Below the pieces are notes generated by a model, which was not told the origin of the DNA, searched no databases, and saw only the letters and a program-made list of their open reading frames with translations. A DNA stretch of 64,000 nt from Utricularia gibba (Eukaryota; Streptophyta; Magnoliopsida; Lamiales; Lentibulariaceae): contig CM007991.1 of the NCBI GenBank assembly GCA_002189035.1, forward strand, positions 1,116,001-1,180,000, read 5' to 3'. Shown piece by piece: positions 50,763-62,333 of this stretch (position 1 is its first letter; every line of letters begins with the position of its first letter). The position numbers and the translations under genes are program-made.

Positions 50763-52340
50763 AACTATTCGATCATGCCCTTTGTGAAATTTCGTCTATG
50801 AATATGCCGGGGGGTGTAGCAGATTAGCATGAGCCCTCACCGTATCATAATAAACTCTAGTCGCGTCTAACACAGGGGTGCCTTCTGTAGGGGGATTTAT
50901 CATTTATGCATTAAATATTAACTCGCCCCTCTCTCAGTTTTATTACACCTACTATTTATTCCAACTGCTCTTCAGATTTGTGAGGTGCATTTTATATGAC
51001 ATTTAATAATTTTCATTTTTTAAATGTTGCCGTTAGAGTATTAATTTTCGAATTTCCTACATTTACCTCAAATGTTCAATTATTCACACATTATTTATAA
51101 TGTTGTGCATTTAAATAAAAAAAGTCATTCATAGACCAAAAATTGATTTCCCAATTAATTTGGATTTTCAACAATTTTCTCTTGAAACATTTTTTTTCAA
51201 TGGTAATATTTGCTTTTTTTTTCTTGGTTTGGGCCCTTTTTGGCTTTTTGGAAATTTAGTGTCCTTGGTGAGGTTTATTCTACCATTGGCTACAAGTTCA
51301 AGTTTGATTCTGATATAAAATGAAATGATTCATTATCTTATTATACAATATTATCGGATTTGTGTATTTATTTTTATAATTTTATGTTTTATTTTCTTAA
51401 AAAAAATACCTAATGTAAAATTAGATAATATACGTCAGAAACTGTTTATATACCCTATCACCATCAGTAACTATTGTTTAAATTTGTATATTGTTTGAAA
51501 TAATATTGTAATCTAAAATTTAAAAGATTGGAAAATGTTTTGGAAGATGCGTTCGTCAGTCAACTAGTGAACCGTATTGGTTCTGAGCACCAACCAGACG
51601 TAACTAACTCCCTGCATGTCAATCACATTTATGAGTTCCATATGCAGTATGTGTTTACAAAAGTGGACATTCCTCATTTTTTTTTCTCGATAAAAAATCA
51701 TTATTAAATTTGTTTAGTAATGCTTAATATTTTTATATGAATATTTTAATAAAATAAAATTTCATAATAATATCATTTTTTAAAATATTTTATTAAAAGC
51801 ATAAGCTGTTGAGCCCAAAATTTGAATAAAATGGACATCGGCAATTGGATCATGGTCCTTTCGGACACCAGAATCTTTCCATTGAGGCCAACAAGCACGG
51901 GCTTCCTCTTATGCAAATATGGGCCGAGCCAGCCGGTTCAGCCCAATAAAACAAGCCCAGCCCAAAAAAATCTCTGTGATTTCATCCGGATGAATCCATT
52001 CCCTTCGGTTCAAAACAGTTCATGTGATTCCATAGAAACAGCATCCTGAACAGAATTCCATATAATGTTTGTCCGATCGTGTAATAAAATTCATTTCCTG
52101 TGCACGGGAAAAAACTCAGAAGTTGTTCATCAAACGCATTCAATAGGATGAAGCTTTGGAGGCCTGTCTTCCTCCGACAGGAAACTGCAGTTTAAGCTCC
52201 AAAGTCGGAAACTTTAGCAGAACACAGGAGTAGATAGATAGAGGTGTAACACGTTGCATTTTACAGAGGGGCATGGGATAAGATACAAGCACCACACACA
52301 GCGTGAGATCTGAGATCCCCACAGCGAAGAAGAAGAAGCC
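50763..52340. other. Convergent 3' flanks of JAZ and PMEI genes
   Basis: 1.6 kb, AT-rich from about 50940 to 51800. A GC-richer patch at 51880-52030 codes for nothing recognisable. The right end is PMEI 3' UTR. Confidence 0.45.
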
Positions 52341-52919
52341 TCAAGGAGAAACACTGGATTCATCAGCGAGATTTATCAAGTAGAGTGCATTACTGGTTAC
52401 TCTTGCAACATCAGTAATCTTCTGCTTCACGTCCACTCTCACTCTCCCGTTGATCTCCCTGAACCCATCCATACACGTTTCCTCGTTCGTTAAAGCAGCG
52501 CTTACCCACGTCTCCGCGTTGCTCATCTGCCACTGGAAATCAGCGCCGCGCCGGACACCCTGCAGCGCCACCAGCGTTTTCCGGAGCTCCTCCATTGAAT
52601 CCCCCATCTGCTCCAAGCAGTCGGAGAGCGCGCCCTGTTCCCTGTGCCCCGTGCCCTTCAACTGGGATAAGAAATCCGAGGCTTTTTTGACCCGGCCAAG
52701 GCTGATCCGGACTCCCGCAAGCGCCAGGTCCCGCGGCGTGGCGGCGGACCCCCCGTAGGCCGAAAGCGAACGGAAGCAGATGTCCGGGTAACTGGCATGG
52801 ACGCAGGATGCACGAACAAGGTCCCGCTTTGGCACATTGTTTTCCGTCGCAGTGACAACTGTCGCCTGAAAAAGAAGGACCGCGGCGGCAGAGAGGAGGA
52901 GATGAAAAGGGTTAGACAT
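52341..52919 (-). CDS. Pectin methylesterase / invertase inhibitor (PMEI domain)
   Basis: A single exon of 192 residues. Secreted PMEI-type proteins form 1:1 complexes with pectin methylesterases or acid invertases in the cell wall; the target cannot be told from sequence. Visible: a signal peptide (MSNPFHLLLSAAAVLLFQAT, cleavage near ATA), then the family cysteine pattern CVHASYPDIC, DCLEQ and EETCMDGF, and a helical bundle ending KITDVARVTSNALYLINLAD. Length and intron-less structure are usual. The coding sequence is GC-rich compared with its flanks. Confidence 0.92.
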   Translation of the reverse strand: MSNPFHLLLSAAAVLLFQATVVTATENNVPKRDLVRASCVHASYPDICFRSLSAYGGSAATPRDLALAGVRISLGRVKKASDFLSQLKGTGHREQGALSDCLEQMGDSMEELRKTLVALQGVRRGADFQWQMSNAETWVSAALTNEETCMDGFREINGRVRVDVKQKITDVARVTSNALYLINLADESSVSP

Positions 52920-55788
52920 TTTCTCGAGACTGCACCAAACGCCCCAGAGCAGAGCACCAACAGAAGAAAAAGAAGGAATAATTTCGTGACTTGTGTGTGT
53001 GGGTGAGCTGTTCTGGTTTTATGAGCAAAATCCCTCTCGTTTCCGGTAACTGCCCGGCGTGCCCGGCGGAAGCTGTTTTGTTTGCTAGTGTCCCCTTTCT
53101 TACATAATTGTACATCCAACCTTCATTACACTCGCAACCCCTGTCACGCTTTCATACTACACTATGTGATTCCTTCTTTTTATGTCAAACGGTACCAACC
53201 AAATGATTTTTTCATCACATTTTTATAATGTTTTGAACCCAATTTAACTTTATTATAAAAAAAAATTCAATCAAACCTGATTTTAAAACAAGCTCCAAGT
53301 CTCCACTTAGAGACATGCACCAAAAGTGTGGGTTAAGTGTCATCATCCATGTCCAATATCAATTAAAAAATGAAAAAATAATTATACTATATGTAAATAT
53401 TTTATCTTAATTTGTGAGACATAAAGTGGAAGTGATGCATTTTCTAAATAAACCTCCAAGTCCATGTGTGATGGATGCACTTCTACTAAACCCTTAATTA
53501 GCGGGACTTAATAAATGCTAACCACGCATTGAGGTGATTAACACATACCCATTAAATCTTAATTTAATGCCCTCACCACAAAAGTAATGCATATTTATTA
53601 TTCCACTGTCCCTATCCAACACTAGCACCCACACCATCCCTAACATAAAAATACATTTGTCACTTTTTATTTCCTTTAAAAAATAAAATTATAAATTATT
53701 AAATATATAGTTTATAATTACAAAAAATTTTAGGATTATATAATTTTTTTAACCACATGTATATAAGTTGATTTAAAACTATATTTTTCATTATTTTACC
53801 AAAAATTACTTAATCTCATTTCTAATCCCAATAAGTAAATACTAACTAAAAAATTAATCAGTCTACATCAATTTTATCTAAAACAAGGAAAATGAAATTC
53901 AATTTATCATATTAATATCAACCAAATCATCAATATTAATGTGTTTGGTAAGTATTATTTGGTAAAAAATATTAATTAGTATATTAAAATTTCACGTTTA
54001 CCAAGTGAGATCTGATTTGTGAAATATTAAAAATATGATTTAATATCCCTCATTTTTAGGGTATATAAATCCCAACATCTCTACATATTTCATAATTCAT
54101 TTGATATTTTTATCCCCCATTTATTCTTTTTTTACTAATATTAATCTATGATTATTACATAATTATATTTTTATATAAATGTAACCTCTAGAACATTCCT
54201 ATTTAAATTAATCAACCAATTCATATATCATTATCGCATTTTTCTTTTTTTGCTAAAAACCTTGACTTTTACAATGTAAAAAGCATGAATCACGTGAATG
54301 TGAAAACCGGCGGAGTTAGTTTGTTTCTTTATATGGGTCGGTGGGTGGGTGGGAATGCATTAAATGCGGGTTAACTCCATGGTTCAAATATCCAAAAACA
54401 GTTAATAATAATAGAAATAATGTGGTGGAATTAATTTACGTTCTGGTGAAGACGGGTCCCCCACGATGCATATGAGTGATGATGCTTGCCGGCACTGGCA
54501 TGTGAATCCTCCGCAGCGCTTTGAAATCCCCCATGTCATGCACATGCCATGCCTTCATCATTCCATCCCCCTGATTGGTCAATTTTCTTTTAGACGACTC
54601 ACTGGGCATACGGGCTTCTCGACACGGCCCATCAGAAGCTGGCCCACTACTCCTTGTTTTTTTTTCTTTTTGATAGGAACCCACTTACCTGTCCAATGTC
54701 CATAAGTGACATTTTAATGTTCACGGATTCAGAACTGAAGGGGGGCCGTACGACACGGGCCCACACACCTACGAGTCTAAACTGGATTCATTTGATGGAA
54801 CAATGGAATACAGACTATATTATTTATTTTTTGCATTAATATATTTTTAATGTATTAATTTATAAGTTAAATTTAATTTTTTGGATACTAAAGAAAACGT
54901 TTTTGGATTCGATTCAATCCAACCCATTCAGACCTCTCTTCTCACACTTTATCTATGCCTCCATGTCACCCGGCCGGTCTGACCGGCTTACGTGACAGAA
55001 TTTGAGTTCTTTTGTTTCTCTACCATACTCCATCCATCTACATTATAAAAACATGAACTTCTTTTGATTTTATACGTCAAGTTGCTCTTCTCTTTTATAT
55101 CATAAACTTTAATCGTTATTGTTTTTTATTTTCGATGTGGGATTCTCGTCGCCTCTGGATTCCCCCACCCAAGTAACCCGTCCCCAGGATTTCTGGATGC
55201 ATATCGGTTCCTAGTTTAGTAAGAAGATTGAACTCATGGGCCGTTGAGTGGCCCGATTTTTTGGGCTGGGCCCAATTAGGGTGATTCCGTACTGCCATGA
55301 AGATGCCTGCTGCACCAAAAGTGACATTCCAGAAATTTAGACAGAAACCATATAAAAGATTATTATAAGATGTCTTTTTTATGTATTAAATTGTTTTTTC
55401 CTGTCATTTTCCATAATAATCTGATCAATAAGACAAGTGGCGTCCTAATCAAACGGCTGCCCAGGCAAAATAATTGGTAGGTCCCGCAAATTAAAAGTAT
55501 TCCTTATAAATGATGAAAAACCGAGTGGCTCTGAATTTCTAACAAGTCCTACGAAATGGTCACGAGTTTTTTTATAATTCAAATTGATATAAAATAATAG
55601 AAAAGCATCATGATTTGTCGGATTATATTTAATATTTTTTTAAAAAAATTAAAATTTCTAAATGTAATATATTTTTTAATAAATATAATTAAAAAATAAT
55701 AATTTCGATTATAAAATATGCTCAAACTTGCAATTTGAATGCATGTGCGTTTAAAAAGATTGAAGCCTCCCTCCTGCACTTCATCACC
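52920..55788. other. AT-rich intergenic region between divergent PMEI and lectin-kinase genes
   Basis: 2.9 kb, mostly AT-rich. GC-richer patches lie at 54430-54650 and 55130-55280. Neither shows a recognisable protein domain on either strand. Confidence 0.5.
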
Positions 55789-57901
55789 ATGTTCTCGGTC
55801 ATCGTCCTCTTGGCATCGTGCCTCTTCTTCTTCATCCCACAACTCGCTGATGCTGCTCCAACGACGTCGCATTTCTTTCATCCCAAGTTCAATAAGAATA
55901 CTAGAGTTTCTCTCCGCGGGCAGGCTAAGCTGATGGAAAAAACAAAAGTGCTCATGCTATCCAACGAAGAGCATCGCGGAGCTAGCTATGTCTTCTATAG
56001 CCATCAAATTGGTTTCAAGAACTCATCAAATTCTTCAGCCAATTCGTTTTCCACATCCTTCGTGTTCGCTATAGATCCTGGTAACAAACACGGCAGGGGC
56101 GGCGGACTGGCCTTCGTGATAGCACCGGAGCCGTATCTCAACGGCTCTCCAAAACTGCCCTATCTTGGAATCTTTAATGAATCCAATTTTCAAAGTGGAC
56201 TCAGCAACGTCTTCGCAGTGGAGCTCGATACGCACAAGGACGAAGACTTGTACGACATTAATGAGAATCATGTGGGCATTGACATCGGTAGTGTGGTTTC
56301 TCGGAATGCCTGCTCAGCTAAGTGCCCAAATGCTTCCGACCTGGATCTTGCTAATGGTAAAAAAAGGCATGTTTCTATCAATTACGATGGAATCTCCAAA
56401 TTAATTAAAGTCGATGTATCTGATTTCCCCGGTGAAAAAAATAAACAACGCAAACAAGGCGACGACGACGACGACGGTGAAGATGTCGACGACGGCGACG
56501 ACGGTAAAGATGGCGACGACGGCGAAGATGGCGACGACGGCGGCAAGGGAAATAGTGAACCCTCACCGACGTGCCATGTTCTTCTTACAGCTTCATATGA
56601 TCTTTCAAATATTTTGAAGGAAGATATGTACGTTGGTTTTTCTACGACTTCTGGGTTTAGCTACACTTATCTAATGGGATGGAGTTTCGGCATCAACCGG
56701 GAAGCTAAGGAGCTGAAAACTTGTGAAATTCAAAAAGTTCCCAAGAAGCCGCTTCCAATATGGGTGAAAGTTGTTTCCCCTGTAGCTCTGTTATTGATTC
56801 TTTGCTTTGGGGTTTTGAGTTACCGTATCCATCAAAATCTGAGGTTCGCGGAGATGATCGAAGGCTGGGAAGGCGAACTGAACTACATATCTCACCGATA
56901 CAAGTACAAGGATCTGTACACCGCCACCAAAGGCTTCAGCAAAAGGGAATTACTTGGAACAGGGGATTTGGAGAAGTCTACAGAGGCGTGATGCCTTACT
57001 CCAATGCCGAAATCGCTCTGAAGAGAATTTCACATGACTCCCGACAGGGGATGAAGGAGTTCGTCGCGGAGATCGTCAGCCTCGGGCGGCTCCGGCATCG
57101 GAATCTGGTGCCGCTCCTCGGCTACTGTCGACGAGAGGGTGAACTTCTCTTGGTGTACGAGTACATGAGTAATGGAAGCTTGGACAAGCTCCTCCATGGC
57201 GAACCAAGTTTCACTCTTACTTGGACCAACGATTTCAAGTGATCAAAGGCGTCGCGTACGGGCTTCTCTATCTGCACGAAGAATGGGAGCAAGTTGTGAT
57301 CCACAGGGACATCAAGCCCGGAAACGTTCTACTGGATGCCGATTTGAATCCCAGGTTAGGAGATTTCGGGCTAGCAAGATTGCATGCCCATGGCTCCGAT
57401 CCTTCCACAACCAACATCGTCGGAACTCTTGGGTACTTGGCACCGGAGCACGCGAAGACCGGCAAGGCGACGAAGAGCAGCGACGTCTTCGCCTTCGGAG
57501 CCCTTATGCTCGAAGTTGCTTCCGGTCGAAGGCCGATCCAGCCCAATGCTCCTGACGGGGAGATGACATTAGCCGATTGGGTGCGTTCGCTTTGGACTAA
57601 AAATCAAATCTTGGATGCCGTAGATCCCAAATTAGGTCGAGACTATCGGAAAGACGAAGCGGCTCTGGTGTTGAAACTCGGGTTGATGTGCAATCACGCC
57701 CGTCCCGATATACGACCCATCATCAGAGATATCGCCGGATATTTGGAAGATCCGGCGACCTTCCCCAAAGATGAATGCGACCAAGTCCTGAACTTGTGGG
57801 TCTACGGGGAACACGGCGATTATGACTCCATGATGTCATCATCAACATTCCACACTGGCAACCTCACCATCTCCCATTCGCTCTTCCTCGGCGGCCGCTG
57901 A
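55789..57901 (+). CDS. L-type lectin receptor kinase with two apparent 1-base frame breaks and an Asp/Gly repeat in the lectin domain
   Basis: Single exon, about 704 residues once two bases are restored. These kinases sit in the plasma membrane and sense extracellular cues. Order: signal peptide ([20 protein letters not shown]), legume-lectin domain (about residues 30-310; [56 protein letters not shown]), transmembrane segment (about 325-347), kinase domain (IALKRI with the ATP-site Lys, [32 protein letters not shown]). Frame break 1: GGGG at 56962-56965, five G would give [11 protein letters not shown]. Break 2: GG in ACTTGGACC near 57231-57232, three G would give [12 protein letters not shown]. 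Catalytic residues are all present. An Asp/Gly-rich stretch is inserted at residues about 224-253. Confidence 0.9.
56459..56550 (+). repeat. GAC/GGC-rich simple repeat inside the lectin domain
   Basis: Imperfect GACGACGGC-type units encode about 30 residues of Asp and Gly with a few Glu, Lys and Val. They lie between KVDVSDFPG and the strand [13 protein letters not shown]. It is in frame and lies at a surface loop of the legume-lectin fold. Confidence 0.9.
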
Positions 57902-59716
57902 TGCTCATACCCTGTTATGTTGCTGTGTGTTCTTTCGTTTGCATACTTTACCTTCATTCTGCTTCTCGTTCCTGCATGTAAAAAAATGAATTACACTTTT
58001 CGATTTCGCAACTATATTGTCAACTTCGCTATTTTCCATAACTCATTGCGTTAATGTTAGTAGAATAAATAATCTGAGATTCATAAATTAAAGTAAAATA
58101 ATTAAAATTATAATAAATTATAAATCATCAATAATTGATGATACTTAATTTTTTAATTTAATTCATATATTTTATATATTTAATTATTTTAATTTTATTT
58201 TTTTAATTTGAGATTATTTGCTACTATCTCATTATCACTTTGAGACATAATTTTTTTAAATGTGAATTTTAATTTTAAAAAATAATAAATAATAAAAGTT
58301 AGGGTTTTAAAAATACAGATTTTTATCAAAAAAATTTATGTCGATCTCATCATCGGATCATTTAAGTAAGTTGAAAACAATAACAATTTCTATTGATTAC
58401 TTAAATCTGTATACTTTCATTAGTGTAAATGTACAATACATGTGTTATTAAAAACTATATTTTTGATATTAATAATTGATAATTTAATAAGATTTAAAAT
58501 AATTTTTAAAACAATATATTCTTATTAATTTTAGATTTGACGGGTCAAACTCGGATTTTAGCGGAAAAAATCGTTTCCCAATTAATGGTTTTGAGGCAAA
58601 CTTCAGTTTCAGTCGTTTTCCCAAGTCTTCTCCCTCCGGTCTTCCACGATCTTATCAACTTCGCCTATTACGAAGAATGGACTGTTGGTGGTTGGAGTAC
58701 ACCATCAACTGTGACACCCACAACGCCGCTGTTTACAAGAGAAGAGGACAACCTTGACGCGGCACCGGCGGCCAAGTCATCAACGGCATGAGATGGAGGA
58801 AGGGAGAAAACGTGGACCGTTCATGGGCCCTTTAGTATTTGGGCTCTGAGTCATATGAACAAGCCCAACATCACTAATTATAATTATTAAGTTTTTCTAA
58901 ATATTCAAGTCACTTTGTTTTTTTTAAATAAGACACCAGATAAATATTTTAGCTTTTCCCTTTTTGGGTTTTAAAGCTTATACTTTTCAAAAAGAAATCA
59001 ATTAAATTTTTTTGTCAAATAAAATTAATTTTCATTCTAAAAATAAGTTGAAGACATCAAACTTATATTTTGTTATAATTTATAGAAAAGGTATCTATGG
59101 GCACGGAGGGGAGGGATCTTCTCTAATGCGGGTCCCATGTTTAGTCCGGTCTTTGGTCGCAGCCGGTGGGCCCACGTTCAACGAAGGAAGACATTACCAC
59201 TCTCACCGACCCTCATCAAGGCTCTCTGACTAGCCAACAAGTGACCTGAAAATTGACATTTATTTTGTTTTCAACTTATTAATTTTTTATTCCAAAAATG
59301 ATTAATAATTATGTGGGCAGGATGTGAATTTATTATGGGATAGATTTGATGGGAGTAAATGTATATAATTAAATTTATCTATTAATATATTTTAATTTTA
59401 AATTATAAATTTTGATGAAGTAATTAGAAATAAATAGTTTGAGGGATGGTGAATAAAAACGACAAAATTGTAAAAAAAAAAAACAATTCAAGTTTAATTT
59501 AATATAAAAAGTATAGTCATCAAATTTAAAAATTATAAAAAAATACACGTCAAGTTATGAAAACCTTGCAATAAAAATTCAAATGGTTTTCAAAATTTTT
59601 AAAAGTGAATTGGTTTATAGTATTCAAATTTTATTTTAAATTTAACAAAATTTCGTGATAAAATTTTTTGTATTCACATTTAATATTCAACGAATCGAAT
59701 GATATTTCTACTAAGT

Positions 59717-59826
59717 TTATAACGCATTTGTATGTCATATAATTAAAATTGATAATAATTATATCACATTTATATCTCACATCATTCAAATTGGTAATGT
59801 TTATATTGCATTTCATATTATATATC
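59717..59826. repeat. Degenerate tandem repeat, unit about 42-50 bases
   Basis: The pattern 'TTATA-cGCATTTgTATgTCATAT-AATT' recurs about two and a half times with substitutions. It creates a misleading minus-strand open frame with a repeated YKC motif. Confidence 0.6.
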
Positions 59827-59859
59827 TTTATAACAACATTAAAGTCAATCATTAATTGA

Positions 59860-59931
59860 TTGATGGGTCTATCAAACTTAGTAAAACCCAATTTGGAAAT
59901 TGATGGGCCTATCAAACTTAGTAAAACCCAA
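59860..59931. repeat. Direct repeat, 40-base unit, nearly two copies
   Basis: TTGATGGGTCTATCAAACTT starting at 59860 recurs at 59900 with one substitution. Both copies are followed by AGTAAAACCCAA. The unit is probably a recent local duplication. Confidence 0.9.
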
Positions 59932-60096
59932 AGTCACATGAAACGGTGTCGTTTCAGTACGATGGGCCCCACGAAGTTACCGACTGTGACTGGTGCTTCC
60001 ATCAAGTGGTAACCAACAAACACATGTGCCGGATATTGCAGCTGCCTCAACTACTCAGATTCTGAATACAATTTCCAGTCTGAATCATCTTCAACC

Positions 60097-61419
60097 ATGA
60101 AGATGAACTTCTTCTTTTCGTCCCTTCTGCTACTCTTCGTAACCTATTGTTCATCGGCTGCAAACCAATTTCAGTTGCACAGTTCCAATTCCAGGCTTCT
60201 GCTTCTCCCACTGAAAACCCAAGAAGTCCCTTCGTCTTCAAGCAAACTTCCCTTCACCCACAACGTCACCCTCACTGTTAACGTCGCCGTGGGGACGCCG
60301 CCTCAGAATGTCACCATGGTACTTGACACCGGCAGCGAACTCTCAATGCTGCAGTGCAACGCCACGAGATTCAGAGGGCACCCTGTTTTTGAGCCCAATA
60401 AATCGTCTAGTTACATCTCCATTGCATGTTCTTCCCCAACCTGCACTACCCAGACACAAGACTTCTCCATTCCAACATCTTGTGACTCTAATAATATCTG
60501 CCACACAGTGCTTTCCTTCGCTGATTCCTCTTCCTTTGAGGGGAGTTTAGCTAAAGATAATTTTGATTTCTCTGGGTCGGAGTTTCCAGATACCATATTT
60601 GGGTGCATGGTTTCGGGTTATAGCAGCAACCCAGACGAGGATTCGAAGACCACTGGCTTGATGGGGATGAATCGTGGATCCTTATCCTTCATTTCACAAA
60701 CGGGATTCAAGAAATTCGCCTACTGCATTTCAAGTTCCAACCTTTCGGGTGTTCTTCTCTTAGGTGAATCAAATTTCACCTGGCTTTTGCCCCTCAATTA
60801 CACCCCCTTGATCCAAATCTCCACCCCTCTTCCCTATTTCAACAGAGTAGCTTACACAGTGCAGTTCCAAGGGATCCGCGTCGCGGAGAAACTCCTGCAA
60901 CTACCCAAATCCGCACTAGAACCCGATCACACAGGAGCGGGACAAACAATGGTCGACTCGGGTACCCAATTCACCTTCCTTCTCGGCCCCGTTTACACCG
61001 CCCTAAAAAACGAATTCATCAACCAAACAATGGGAATCCTTCGTCTACTGGAGGATCCGTTTTTCGTATTCCAGGGGGCGTTCGATTTGTGTTTCCGGAT
61101 CCCCATGAACTCGACCCTGGCGAAAACACAACTACCCTCCGTCACCCTAATCTTCTCCGGGGCCGAGATAACCGTAACCGGCGAGAGACTCTTGTACCGC
61201 GTTGCAGGTGAGACGAGAGGCGGCGATGCGGTGCACTGCTTCACCTTCGGGAACTCCGACCTCCTGGCCATCGAGGCGTACATAATCGGGCATCACCATC
61301 AGCAAGATACGTGGATGGAGTTCGACATCCAGAAATCGAGAATCGGAGTCGCGAGGGTTAGATGTGATGTTGCAGGGCAGAGATTGAATCTCCGCCGTTC
61401 CTTACTGCGATTTGGGTAA
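60097..61419 (+). CDS. PCS1: Aspartic protease, PCS1-like (atypical A1 family)
   Basis: Single exon of 440 residues. A1-family aspartic protease with signal peptide (MKMNFFFSSLLLLFVTYCSS) and both catalytic motifs intact: DTGS at residues 77-80 and DSGT at 287-290. Cysteine-rich spacing (LQCNATRF, IACSSPTC, CDSNNICHTVLSF) and the ending HCFTFGNSDLLAIEAYIIGH then HHQQDTWMEFDIQKSRIGVA are those of Arabidopsis PCS1 (promotion of cell survival 1), which I recall as an ER-retained protease limiting cell death in reproductive tissue. There is no plant-specific insert, as in other atypical members. Several potential N-glycosylation sites (NVT, NKS, NLS) are visible. Confidence 0.92.
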   Translation: MKMNFFFSSLLLLFVTYCSSAANQFQLHSSNSRLLLLPLKTQEVPSSSSKLPFTHNVTLTVNVAVGTPPQNVTMVLDTGSELSMLQCNATRFRGHPVFEPNKSSSYISIACSSPTCTTQTQDFSIPTSCDSNNICHTVLSFADSSSFEGSLAKDNFDFSGSEFPDTIFGCMVSGYSSNPDEDSKTTGLMGMNRGSLSFISQTGFKKFAYCISSSNLSGVLLLGESNFTWLLPLNYTPLIQISTPLPYFNRVAYTVQFQGIRVAEKLLQLPKSALEPDHTGAGQTMVDSGTQFTFLLGPVYTALKNEFINQTMGILRLLEDPFFVFQGAFDLCFRIPMNSTLAKTQLPSVTLIFSGAEITVTGERLLYRVAGETRGGDAVHCFTFGNSDLLAIEAYIIGHHHQQDTWMEFDIQKSRIGVARVRCDVAGQRLNLRRSLLRFG

Positions 61420-61714
61420 TTATACTATAAATCGCACCCTAGATGCTATCGTATGTACAGTCCAGTCATAATGTAAAAAAAGAACCAAATAAATGTATTA
61501 GTCGCATTTGCCCCCCTCTCTCTCCTCCCCTTTGGACCATCTCATCTCACACAATCATTAATCAGTTAGGACACGGTTTTCATTTCCCTAAAAAAAAAAA
61601 TCCAAAATAAAGTAAATGGGCTGGGCTCATTGTGAATGGTTGATTACTCGGGCTTTTCTACTGGGCCTACTCTCTTTCGAAAAGCCCATTATTAGACTCC
61701 GACCAGCTCCACTC

Positions 61715-62251
61715 CACGTGGCGGGGGTTGACTAAGGAGACCGACAGAAGCCATGCCGAGAGCTGGGCCCACATCCTGGACTTTTGTGAAAAGTCAACAG
61801 ACAAAAGGTAGACAACCAACCAAAACACTTCACATGATGAAAACCAACGAACAGCAGAAATGAAACATACAACACAATTTAAGCACAAGGCCTTATCTCC
61901 AGTGAAAAGATGGGTCCCAAGAAAGGGAGATTTTCTTTTCTTTTTTTTTTTAAATCTTTAGAAGTAAAACATAACATTAAATTAATTTATGCATCCTGAT
62001 TTTAAAATAAATAATAAATGAGTGAATAAAAAGGACAGAGTGATGCCGCTAAGACATGGTATGCGAGATGGTCCGTCTGTCCATCCATCATCCAGCTACT
62101 ATTCTGTCTCCGGCCCTCACTTGGACAAGGATATGATCCAAAAGTCAACCTAGTAACCACAACTAACTCCATTTCTTTGAAGAAAACAAAAGGAGGGAGA
62201 GGGAGATGAAGCACACAATCACGTACCTTATCTACTTTCACATCTGGTCAA
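61715..62251. promoter_or_regulatory. Cluster of W-box cores and a G-box upstream of the WRKY gene
   Basis: CACGTG at 61715-61720. TTGACT at 61728-61733; AGTCAA (minus-strand TTGACT) at 61792-61797 and 62143-62148; GGTCAA (minus-strand TTGACC) at 62246-62251. WRKY genes are often controlled by WRKY proteins through W-boxes. Four in about 600 bases is suggestive of self- or cross-regulation. Confidence 0.5.
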
Positions 62252-62333
62252 CCTAACCTTCTTCTCCACCAGCCATTTCCCATGTTATTTATTCTTCACT
62301 CACGCATCTTAATCTTGCATTATTCCATGGTGA

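Larger units (their letters stand above)
57902..60096. other. AT-rich intergenic region
   Basis: 2.2 kb, strongly AT-rich, with degenerate tandem repeats at about 59717-59826 and a 40-base direct repeat at 59860-59931. An open frame at 58537-58791 shows no recognised domain. Confidence 0.5.

Noticed and set aside
58537-58791. 84-codon plus-strand open frame in the spacer after the lectin kinase
   Set aside because: No domain and no signal peptide; composition matches random GC-richer DNA.
59631-59915. 94-codon minus-strand open frame
   Set aside because: It is created by the AT-rich tandem repeats; repeated YKC motifs come from the repeat unit and there is no domain.
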